Shown here: piece after piece, positions 1-6,172 of the stretch
Position numbering within the stretch: position 1 is the first letter of the stretch
Layout of the letters: every line of letters begins with the position of its first letter
Origin: Candidatus Saccharimonadota bacterium
Lineage (GTDB): Bacteria > Patescibacteriota > Saccharimonadia > UBA4664
Length of the DNA: 10,352 bases
Reading direction: 5' to 3'
Assembly: GCA_029288275.1 (NCBI GenBank)
Contig: JARIHM010000141.1
Span: 1 to 10,352, forward strand
Position numbers and translations under genes: made by a program
Notes under the pieces: model-generated
Database searches by the model: none
Seen by the model: the letters and a program-made list of their open reading frames with translations, nothing else
What the model was told of the DNA's origin: nothing

Positions 1-49
1 ATCTACACTCGACTAGTCGTCGGCAGCGTCAGATGTGTATAAGAGACAG
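1..49 (+). other. Untrimmed Illumina Nextera sequencing adapter (artefact)
   Basis: This is synthetic sequence, not genome. Bases 1-8 match the end of the Illumina P5 oligo (ATCTACAC), bases 9-16 (TCGACTAG) sit where the i5 index sits and match the index I remember as S513, bases 17-30 match the Nextera read-1 adapter, and bases 31-49 are the 19-bp Tn5 mosaic end (AGATGTGTATAAGAGACAG). Genomic sequence begins at base 50, directly after the mosaic end, as expected at a tagmentation junction. The junction adds six false residues (LSLIHI) and a false stop codon to the truncated rpoC reading frame. Confidence 0.98.
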
Positions 50-1264
50 GTCTACACGCTTACCGAGCAGGTTCTGGCGGAACCGACCCTGCTTACCCTT
101 GAGCATGTCAGACAGGCTCTTGAGCTTACGACGAGTGCCGGTGCTCGACACAGCGCGCTCACGGCGGGCGTTATTGTCAATCAGCGCGTCCACGGCCTCC
201 TGCAACATGCGCTTCTCGTTGCGGCGGATGACTTCCGGCGCGTCGAGCTCAATCAGGCGCTTCAAGCGGTTGTTGCGGTTAATGACGCGGCGATACAGGT
301 CATTCAGGTCCGAAGCCGCAAACCGACCACCGGCCAGCTGAACCATCGGGCGCAGGTCCGGCGGAATGACAGGCAGCTCGGTCATGACCATCCACTCGGG
401 ACGGATGCCAGCTGCTTTCATGCCCTCAAGCATCTTCAGGCGCTTCAGCGTCTTCTTGCGCTTTTGGCCCTGTGAAGCCTCGGCTTCCTCGCTCAAGCCC
501 TCAACCAGCTTGTCCATGTTGATCTCAGCCAACAAGTTGCGAATAGCCTCGGCGCCGATCTCGGCCCGGAACACTTCGCCAAACTTCAGGTTTAGATCGC
601 GATACTTAGCCTCGGGCAGCAGTGTCAGGCGGTTCAACGCCTCCAGCTCGCTCTTGGCGTTAGCCCGGCTGGCGTCCAGCTCATCGAGCTCGGCATTCTG
701 AGCCTCGGCCAGAGCCTTCACGTCGGCATCCGGCTCGCCGGCGCGCTTCTCGTAGGTCTTGATCAGCTCATTACGGCGGGAGTTAAACTCGCTCTCCAGG
801 TCAGCTAGCGCCTTCTCGCGCTTCTGATCATCCACGCTCGTCACAATGTAGCTAGCGAAGTAAACCACGCGCTCTAGGTCACGAATGCTCATGTTGAGCA
901 CCAGGCCGATCGAGCTTGGCGTACCGCGCAAGAACCAGATGTGGGCTACCGGCACAGCCAGACTACTGTGACCCATGCGCTCACGGCGGACGATGCTGCG
1001 CGTCACCCGCACGCCACACTTGTCACAGACGACGTCTTTGTACCGGATGCGCTTGTACTTACCACAGTAGCACTCCCAGTCCTTGGTTGGTCCAAAGATC
1101 TTCTCGCAGAACAGACCATCCTTTTCTGGCTTCTGGGTACGATAGTTAATAGTTTCAGGCTTGGTCACCTCACCGTGCGACCAATGCAGGATTCGCTCGG
1201 GCGAAGCTAGGGACAGCTTCACACCGTTGAAATCAGTAGTAGTTTGATTCTCTAGTAGTTCCAT
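50..1264 (-). CDS. rpoC: DNA-directed RNA polymerase subunit beta', N-terminal part (truncated by contig end)
   Basis: This is the 5' part (405 codons) of the largest RNA polymerase catalytic subunit. It includes the clamp and the N-terminal zinc-binding domain: C65, C67, C80 and C83 match the canonical CxC...CxxC zinc ligands. Typical motifs follow, including FCEKIFGPTKDWEC near residue 52, the PPDLRPMVQL segment, and FRQNLLGKRVD at the break. The family continues after this point with the double-psi barrel and the NADFDGD magnesium site, so roughly two thirds of the protein is missing. The loss is an assembly edge: an Illumina adapter begins immediately after the last genuine codon (50-52, Asp405). 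The start is an ATG 3 bp after the rpoB stop, preceded by a weak AAAAGG, so translation is probably coupled to rpoB. A lysine- and glutamate-rich, probably helical segment spans about residues 145-215. Confidence 0.97.
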
Positions 1265-1267
1265 AGC

Positions 1268-4200
1268 TTAGCCTTTTACCTCTTCTTCCACCTCTTCCTC
1301 TGCGTCGGCAGATTCAGGATCGAGGACTTCAAATTCATCGGCACCGCCCTCGGCTAGATCCACCAGCGGCATGTCTGCCACGATGACCTCGCCTTCGAGC
1401 ATCTTCTCGGTGCCTAGTTCAGTAATCTCATCATCGAGGCGCTCCGCGATGACGCGCTCGGCGTCAATCACATCGCTCTCACCATCGGCCCGGGTCAGCT
1501 CCACATCAAGCAACAGCGACTGTAGTTCCTTCACGAGCACGTTGAAGCTCTCCGGAATGCGCGGCCCGCGGATCTCTTCGCTCTTGATGATGGCTTCGTA
1601 GGCCTTAGAGCGACCAACCATGTCGTCCGACTTAATGGTGAGGATCTCTTGCAGCGTGTTGGCGGCACCATAGGCCTCCAGCGCCCAGACTTCCATCTCA
1701 CCAAAGCGCTGACCACCCATCTGTGCCTTACCACCGAGCGGCTGCTGGGTAACCATGGCGTAGGGACCGGTGCTGCGGGCGTGGATCTTGTCGTCCACCA
1801 TGTGCTGCAGCTTCAGCATGTACTTGTAGCCCACCGTGGTGCGCTCCTGGAAGGGCTCACCAGTCTGGCCGTCGTACAGCTGAGTCTTGCCGTCTTCGGG
1901 CAGGCCAGCCTTACCAAGCTCATGTTTGATCTCTTCCAGAGTGACGCCGTCAAAGACCGGGGTGGCCACGGTGTAACCGAGTGCGTTAGCCGCCCAACCC
2001 AGGTGGGTCTCAAAGATCTGACCCAAGTTCATGCGTTTACCTACGCCCAGCGGGTTCAAGCAGAAGTCGATCGGCGTACCATCCTCGAGGTAGGGCATGT
2101 CCTCCACCGGCAGAATGCGGGCAATCACGCCCTTGTTGCCGTGGCGGCCGGCCATCTTGTCGCCGACGCTAATCTTGCGCATCTGAGCCACTGAAACGTG
2201 GTACTGCTCAATGACGCCAGCCTGCAGCTCATCGCCGTTCTCGCGGCTAAAGAGTTTGACACCGACTACCTTACCACGCTCGCCGTTGGGCAGGCGCAGG
2301 GAGGTGTCTTTGACGTCGCGGGCCTTCTCGCCAAAGATGGCGCGAAGCAGCTTCTCTTCTGAGCTCAGCTCCTGCTCACCCTTGGGGGTGATCTTGCCTA
2401 CCAGGATGTCACCCGCGGTCACTTCCGCACCAATACGGATGATGCCGCGCTCATCGAGGTCCTTGAGGCTCTCTTCCGAAACGTTGGCGATATCGCGGGT
2501 AACCTGCTCCGGCCCCAGCTTGGTGTCACGTACATCCACGGTGTGCGTCTCGATGTGGATCGAGGTGTAACGGTCGTCCTGCACCAGGCGCTGTGAGATA
2601 ACGATGGCGTCCTCAAAGTTGTAGCCCTTCCAGTTCATGAAGGCTACCAGCACGTTCTGACCCAGAGCCAGTTCACCGTGCTCGGTACTCATACCATCAA
2701 CCAGAACATCGCCCTTCTTGAGGGTCTCACCAGCCTTTACCACGGCACGCTGGTTGATTGAGGTACCTACGTTACTACGAGCAAAGTTGATCAGCTCGTA
2801 GGTCTTGGACTCGCCGCCCTTGTAGGTAACGGTGATCTCATTAGCCGTAGCCGAATCAACCACACCGTCATGCTCAGCCAGAATAACCTGGGCCGAGTCA
2901 CGGGCCACAGTAGCCTCCATGCCGGTACCGACCACAGGTGCCTGGGGCTTAATCAGCGCCACGGCCTGCTTCTGCATGTTGGCACCCATGAGCGCGCGCT
3001 TGGCGTTGTCATGCTCCACAAAGGGAATCAACGAGGCCGACACACTAACGATCTGCTTGGATGACACATCCATGTAGTCGACCTGGGTAGCATCGACTTC
3101 CTCAGCCTCGCCCTTCAACCGAGCCGGTACGCGTTTCTGTACAAAGTGCCCGTTCTCATCGAGCTCAGCACCATAGCCAGCGATAACCGCCTGCTCCTCA
3201 TCGGCTGCATCAAGCCACACTACTTCATCAGTAACGCGCGACTTCTTACCATCCTTCTCGACCTTGCGATAAGGCGTCTCAATGAAACCGTACTCATTGA
3301 CCTTGGCGTAGGTAGCCAGGTTGCTTACCAAACCAATGTTCGGACCTTCAGGAGTCTCGATCGGACAGAGCCGGCCGTAGTGGGTCTTGTGCACGTCACG
3401 AACCTCAAAGCCCGCGCGCTCGCGACTCAGACCACCTGGGCCCATAGCGTTGAGGCGGCGCTTGTTCACGACCTCGTCGAGCGGGTTGATCTGGCTCATG
3501 AACTGGCTGAGCTGCGAGCTGGCAAAGAATTCACGCACGGAAGCCACGATCGGCCGTACGTTTACCAGCTGGCCCGGAGTCACCGTAGCCGTGTCGTACA
3601 CCGACATGCGGTCGCGCACGATGCGCTCCATGCGAGCCAGACCAATGCGGAACTTGCCCTGCATGAGCTCGCCGACCATCTTGAGCCGGCGGTTAGCCAG
3701 GTTGTCGATGTCATCGGCGGTGCCGTGACCGTTGTTCAGGCGGATGATCTCGGCCACAATGGCTACCAGATCCTCGCGGCGCAGCACGCGGTTCTCGGCC
3801 GTGTTCGACACGTCCAGACCTAGCCGCTTGTTCAGCTTGTAGCGGCCCACCTTGCTAAAGTCGTAGCGCTTGAAGTCGAAGAACATGCTCTCGATCAAGC
3901 TCTTGGAGTTCTCCACCGTGGCCAGGTCGCCCGGGCGAATGCGGCGGTACACTTCCATGAGCGCCTCGCTAACGGTTGAGGCTGGATCCTTCTCGAGCGT
4001 CTCCTCGATGTACTTCAGGTCACCATCATCGGCATCCTTAAAGAGATTCTTAATCTCCTCGTCGGTAGCGTAGCCAAAGGCCCGCAACAGCGTGGTGACC
4101 GGCAGCTTACGCTTGCGGTCGATCTTAACCGAGATCACGCCGGCAGCCGATGTATCGAGCTCCAGCCAGGCACCGCGGCCCGGAATAACCTTGGCACCAA

Positions 4201-4657
4201 ACAGCTCACCCACAGCAGCGCGCTCACTGGTAAAGAACACACCGGGGCTACGCACCAGCTGGCTCACAACCACACGCTCAGCACCGTTGATCACAAAGGT
4301 ACCACGCTCAGTCATCCATGGGTAATCACCCAGGAAGATCTCCTGCTCGCGGACCTCGCCGGTCTCTTTGTTGACTAGCTCAGCCTTGGCCTTGAGCGGC
4401 ACTTCGTAGCTGGCGTTCTTAATCTTGGCAGTCTTCTCGTCGTATTTGGGCTCCTCAAAGTGGAAGTCGCGTAGATACAACGCAAGGCTCTTGCCTGTAA
4501 AATCCTCGATGGGATTAATTTCGGCAAAGAGCTCATTTAAACCTTCTGTCACAAACCACTTGAACGAATCGAGCTGGATTTCGATCAAGTTTGGCAATGG
4601 CAGAACGTCTTTGGTTTTGTTGAGAGTTTTTCGAGTGCGTGCTCCAGGCTGGGCCAA
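1268..4657 (-). CDS. rpoB: DNA-directed RNA polymerase subunit beta
   Basis: Complete beta subunit of RNA polymerase, 1129 residues. That is shorter than E. coli (1342) and near the compact size of actinobacterial and CPR proteins, so the large lineage-specific insertions are absent. Visible landmarks are the N-terminal protrusion and lobe, the rifamycin pocket and fork region at residues 382-405, the CPIETPEGPNIGL motif at 431-443, the GDKMAGRHGNKG active-site segment at 832-843 (K834 and K842 correspond to E. coli K1065 and K1073), and the C-terminal MGGQRFGEMEVWALEAYGA clamp segment. A very acidic tail ends the protein. The start is a TTG at 4657, chosen because GAAGGAG lies 6 nt upstream and no in-frame ATG fits the family N-terminus. 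rpoC follows after 3 bp. Rifamycin-contact positions S388, N398 and N403 differ from the sensitive E. coli residues. Confidence 0.98.
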   Translation of the reverse strand: MAQPGARTRKTLNKTKDVLPLPNLIEIQLDSFKWFVTEGLNELFAEINPIEDFTGKSLALYLRDFHFEEPKYDEKTAKIKNASYEVPLKAKAELVNKETGEVREQEIFLGDYPWMTERGTFVINGAERVVVSQLVRSPGVFFTSERAAVGELFGAKVIPGRGAWLELDTSAAGVISVKIDRKRKLPVTTLLRAFGYATDEEIKNLFKDADDGDLKYIEETLEKDPASTVSEALMEVYRRIRPGDLATVENSKSLIESMFFDFKRYDFSKVGRYKLNKRLGLDVSNTAENRVLRREDLVAIVAEIIRLNNGHGTADDIDNLANRRLKMVGELMQGKFRIGLARMERIVRDRMSVYDTATVTPGQLVNVRPIVASVREFFASSQLSQFMSQINPLDEVVNKRRLNAMGPGGLSRERAGFEVRDVHKTHYGRLCPIETPEGPNIGLVSNLATYAKVNEYGFIETPYRKVEKDGKKSRVTDEVVWLDAADEEQAVIAGYGAELDENGHFVQKRVPARLKGEAEEVDATQVDYMDVSSKQIVSVSASLIPFVEHDNAKRALMGANMQKQAVALIKPQAPVVGTGMEATVARDSAQVILAEHDGVVDSATANEITVTYKGGESKTYELINFARSNVGTSINQRAVVKAGETLKKGDVLVDGMSTEHGELALGQNVLVAFMNWKGYNFEDAIVISQRLVQDDRYTSIHIETHTVDVRDTKLGPEQVTRDIANVSEESLKDLDERGIIRIGAEVTAGDILVGKITPKGEQELSSEEKLLRAIFGEKARDVKDTSLRLPNGERGKVVGVKLFSRENGDELQAGVIEQYHVSVAQMRKISVGDKMAGRHGNKGVIARILPVEDMPYLEDGTPIDFCLNPLGVGKRMNLGQIFETHLGWAANALGYTVATPVFDGVTLEEIKHELGKAGLPEDGKTQLYDGQTGEPFQERTTVGYKYMLKLQHMVDDKIHARSTGPYAMVTQQPLGGKAQMGGQRFGEMEVWALEAYGAANTLQEILTIKSDDMVGRSKAYEAIIKSEEIRGPRIPESFNVLVKELQSLLLDVELTRADGESDVIDAERVIAERLDDEITELGTEKMLEGEVIVADMPLVDLAEGGADEFEVLDPESADAEEEVEEEVKG

Positions 4658-4760
4658 GGCAAACTCCTTCTGACGTTAACCAATATTTACTTGTTGAGTG
4701 ATACGCGCTGGACGCATCAAGGATGTATTTGTGGTGGCCGAGGTTTTTCTAAACACATAA

Positions 4761-4785
4761 AACTAGGGGACGATAGGCCCTAGTT
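4761..4785 (-). promoter_or_regulatory. Hairpin in the rpoB leader, possible attenuator
   Basis: A perfect 8-bp inverted repeat (AACTAGGG and CCCTAGTT, 9-nt loop) lies about 100 nt upstream of the rpoB start, inside the predicted leader RNA. On the rpoB strand it is followed by a U-rich but interrupted stretch (TTATGTGTTTAG). It therefore resembles a weak intrinsic terminator placed between promoter and gene, which would allow partial termination or attenuation of rpoBC. It could instead be only an RNA stability element. Confidence 0.5.
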
Positions 4786-4810
4786 GTGCGATTTAAGCAT
4801 CCTCTTGTAA

Positions 4811-4842
4811 ACTATCTTCCTCTAATCTGACGAACATGTCAA
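4811..4842 (-). promoter_or_regulatory. Candidate rpoB promoter
   Basis: A perfect -35 hexamer TTGACA is read on the minus strand at 4842-4837. The -10 element is less clear: AAGATA at 4818-4813 gives an 18-bp spacer, and GATAGT at 4816-4811 gives a 20-bp spacer. The predicted start near 4805 leaves a leader of about 150 nt before rpoB. The -35 lies only 13 bp beyond the terminator stem of the upstream three-gene unit, so the T-tract and the promoter nearly overlap. The -35 is well supported, the -10 weakly. Confidence 0.5.
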
Positions 4843-4855
4843 TACTAAAAGAAAA

Positions 4856-4881
4856 CCGGTGCTAGCAAGCGCTAGCACCGG
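4856..4881 (-). terminator. Rho-independent terminator of the small-gene unit
   Basis: A perfect 11-bp inverted repeat (CCGGTGCTAGC and GCTAGCACCGG) has a 4-nt loop and on the minus strand is followed directly by TTTTCTTTTAG. It begins 6 bp after the stop codon of the last small gene and closes that transcription unit before the rpoB promoter. The G+C-rich stem plus T-tract is a textbook intrinsic terminator. Confidence 0.93.
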
Positions 4882-4887
4882 CAACGG

Positions 4888-5190
4888 CTAGAGATTCAGC
4901 TCGGAGAGCGAGAGTGGAACCGCCTCTATTACTGCTTGCTTCACTCCGATGCAGGTATGGAGGCCATCCGCCTTCAATTTCCCTCTTTGGTACCTCTTCT
5001 TATCATCCTTAACGGCTTTTTTGGCATTATTAATGAGTCTCGCAGCGACCCTGCGGTAGGCTAAGAGTTTGCCCCGCGACACACCAGTAGGCGCAGTCAC
5101 TTTAGCCACAGCTTTTAGCTTCGCTTTAGCAACATCATCGAAGGTCTTTAATGCCGCTTGAAGCTCGACGGTCAGCGCTACCTTAGCCAT
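4888..5190 (-). CDS. Small basic protein of unknown function, paralog of the protein encoded at 5606-5902
   Basis: I do not recognise this 100-residue protein. It is strongly basic (21 Lys/Arg against 8 Asp/Glu by count), mostly helix-prone, with no signal peptide or membrane segment. It is clearly related to the protein at 5606-5902: both start MAxVALT, share LKTF at residues 14-17, and share a KRYxRG...AD...H segment near residues 65-78 followed by a VP-containing end. The KRYxRGxxxAD stretch loosely recalls the short SHOCT-type C-terminal helix pair, but this is a weak resemblance. The ATG at 5190 is supported by the shared N-terminus. It is the last gene of a three-gene minus-strand unit, 33 bp after the middle gene, and ends 6 bp before a strong terminator. 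No strong Shine-Dalgarno is seen; a GATAG-N5-CTATC hairpin abuts the start codon. The paralogy and bounded unit make a real gene likely. Confidence 0.75.
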   Translation of the reverse strand: MAKVALTVELQAALKTFDDVAKAKLKAVAKVTAPTGVSRGKLLAYRRVAARLINNAKKAVKDDKKRYQRGKLKADGLHTCIGVKQAVIEAVPLSLSELNL

Positions 5191-5205
5191 GATAGGGGCT
5201 CTATC
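5191..5205. repeat. Small inverted repeat abutting a start codon
   Basis: GATAG-N5-CTATC lies immediately upstream of the ATG of the last small gene, on the minus strand. It could fold in the mRNA and limit ribosome access, or be half of a protein-binding site. It resembles the ATAGG-N6-CCTAT repeat at the start of the paralogous gene. Confidence 0.4.
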
Positions 5206-5223
5206 TGTCAGAGGGGCGTTGGA

Positions 5224-5508
5224 TTACCCCGTGGGATGCAGCTCGTAACTGTAAGTCACCGTACACGTTACCTTCTTTCCCCTTCGGGTCCACTTGGAGC
5301 CTTCCCGGCGTACGTCCACGGTGTTGATAGGCTTACGGTCCCATCTATTGAACTTTCGCTCAATTACGTCAAGGAACCGCATAATGTTAATGCTAATGGC
5401 AATCCGAGTGCTCTCGTCGCGACCAGACGTTTTCTCTATCTCCTCGATTTCCCGGTCTGAGATCTTGAGTGTAACGGAGAAACTGATAGTTTCTCTTTGC
5501 GCTGCCAT
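5224..5508 (-). CDS. Small hypothetical protein, middle gene of the three-gene unit
   Basis: A 94-residue protein that I do not recognise. The N-terminal part alternates hydrophobic residues (ISFSVTLKI, about residues 8-16), suggesting a beta strand. An acidic helix-prone stretch (DREIEEIEK, 18-26) and a mixed helical region follow, and the end is basic and strand-like (RRGKKVTCTVTYSYEL, 76-91). It has no signal peptide or membrane segment. The ATG at 5508 is preferred over a TTG six bases upstream because AAAGGA lies about 10 nt before it. It is flanked by two paralogous basic proteins, 97 bp downstream of one and 33 bp upstream of the other, and shares their promoter and terminator. An overlapping 67-codon frame at 5393-5596 is judged spurious. 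Function unknown; it may partner the flanking proteins. Confidence 0.65.
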   Translation of the reverse strand: MAAQRETISFSVTLKISDREIEEIEKTSGRDESTRIAISINIMRFLDVIERKFNRWDRKPINTVDVRREGSKWTRRGKKVTCTVTYSYELHPTG

Positions 5509-5553
5509 TAGCAACCCATCCTTTCACATTGCCAACCAAGGGTTTGGTCCTCC

Positions 5554-5569
5554 AGTAGGATAGGCTACT
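5554..5569. repeat. Small inverted repeat between small genes
   Basis: AGTAG-N6-CTACT, with ATAGG as the last five bases of the spacer, lies in the 97-bp gap between the first and middle small genes. It is one of several short inverted repeats carrying an ATAGG or CCTAT core in this segment. It could be coincidental. Confidence 0.3.
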
Positions 5570-5605
5570 ATATGTGCCCTGTAAAGCGCGACGCATCCAC
5601 CCGCC

Positions 5606-5902
5606 CTAGTCTGGAGGCGTGGGCACGATCGATTCTACAAGCGCCAGGTCTGTAATAATAGATCTGTGAAATTGATCCGCAGTTATCTCCCCTCTGCTAT
5701 ACCTCTTCCCGTTCTTCTTAACATCAGCTTCGATCTCCCCGAGAAATTTTAGGATGTCCTTACGGTAAACAGCCGCGCGCTTGCTACGCAATTGGATGAT
5801 GGGCGGGATAGCCTGTCCTATAGCGATGGCTTTTGCTCGACGGGTTTTCCGGAAGGTCTTCAAAACCCGCCTTAGTCCGCTGGTCAACGCTACGCTGGCC
5901 AT
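5606..5902 (-). CDS. Small basic protein of unknown function, first gene of the three-gene unit, paralog of the protein encoded at 4888-5190
   Basis: A 98-residue protein that I do not recognise. It is strongly basic (20 Lys/Arg against 9 Asp/Glu by count), predicted soluble and mostly helical, with a Pro-Pro break near residues 33-34. The start at 5902 is fixed by two observations. First, from here the protein aligns with the paralog from its first residue (MAxVALT, then LKTF at 14-17, RGxxxAD at 70-76 and H79). Second, the longer reading frame begins at a TTG (5977) that is itself the -35 hexamer of the promoter. The predicted leader is about 40 nt. An ATAGG-N6-CCTAT repeat overlaps the start codon. 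It is the promoter-proximal gene, so if the unit represses itself through the palindrome at 5949-5974, this protein or its paralog is a candidate DNA binder; that is speculation based on charge and position. Confidence 0.75.
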   Translation of the reverse strand: MASVALTSGLRRVLKTFRKTRRAKAIAIGQAIPPIIQLRSKRAAVYRKDILKFLGEIEADVKKNGKRYSRGEITADQFHRSIITDLALVESIVPTPPD

Positions 5903-5916
5903 AGGAGCACCCCTAT
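5901..5916. repeat. Small inverted repeat overlapping a start codon
   Basis: ATAGG-N6-CCTAT overlaps the first two bases of the ATG of the first small gene. On the mRNA strand it could fold with the AGGGG that is the only Shine-Dalgarno-like sequence here, so it may affect translation start. Confidence 0.4.
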
Positions 5917-5948
5917 TCCGTCGGTCGTAATGATTTAGGCCACGGACA

Positions 5949-5977
5949 ACTATAGGCAGCCTGCGCCCTATAGTCAA
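5949..5977 (-). promoter_or_regulatory. Promoter of the three-gene unit with embedded palindromic operator
   Basis: On the minus strand, TTGACT (5977-5972) and TATAGT (5954-5949) are separated by exactly 17 bp, a good sigma70-type promoter with a predicted start near 5942. The same bases form a perfect inverted repeat, ACTATAGG-N10-CCTATAGT (5949-5974), whose half-sites are centred 18 bp apart, a spacing that suits a dimeric regulator. The repeat covers the whole -10, the spacer and three bases of the -35, so a bound protein would block RNA polymerase. The promoter is well supported; the operator role is inferred. Confidence 0.72.
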
Positions 5978-6018
5978 TTTTTATCAAAAAGGCATATTAG
6001 CGCTATGGGCTTCTTATG

Positions 6019-6037
6019 TATATCAAATACCGATATA
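6019..6037. repeat. A+T-rich inverted repeat in the divergent intergenic region
   Basis: TATATC-N7-GATATA lies between the promoters of the small-gene unit and the amidase. The whole 5978-6122 stretch is A+T-rich and shows no convincing reading frame. The repeat could be a regulator site or chance in low-complexity sequence. Confidence 0.3.
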
Positions 6038-6122
6038 ACTCTATGGCCAGACTTCTAAAATAATTCTCCAAATTGCCCAATAAACCTTCGCAATCAATAA
6101 AACTTTGCCCTAGGCAGCTTTA

Positions 6123-6128
6123 TATAAT
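6123..6128 (+). promoter_or_regulatory. Candidate -10 element of the amidase promoter
   Basis: A perfect TATAAT lies 44 bp upstream of the amidase start codon, at the end of an A+T-rich stretch. The hexamer 17 bp upstream (AAACTT) is a poor -35, so an activator may be needed or the site may be weak. The predicted RNA start is near 6135. Confidence 0.5.
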
Positions 6129-6172
6129 AGTTAGGCTGTGTCCCCAGACATAGCTGGACCCTGAGGAGTAAC

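Noticed and set aside
31..49. Tn5/IS50 mosaic end suggesting a transposon
   Set aside because: It is embedded in the complete Nextera adapter and P5/index sequence, so it comes from library preparation and not from an inserted element.
3146..3823. A 225-codon plus-strand frame inside rpoB
   Set aside because: It lies antisense to conserved rpoB codons, including the rifamycin region, and has no ribosome-binding site or recognisable domain.
5393..5596. A 67-codon minus-strand frame overlapping the middle small gene
   Set aside because: It shares most of its length with the better-supported frame starting at 5508, which has its own ribosome-binding site; the peptide shows no domain-like pattern.
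5903..5977. An upstream TTG start (5977) for the first small gene, adding 25 residues
   Set aside because: This TTG is the -35 hexamer of the promoter, the predicted transcript starts downstream of it, and the paralog aligns from the internal Met at 5902.
4856..5977. Possible toxin-antitoxin or CRISPR-related cassette
   Set aside because: There are no regular direct repeats, no recognisable toxin, antitoxin or Cas motifs, and three basic genes rather than the usual pair; only the self-regulatory promoter layout is shared with such systems.
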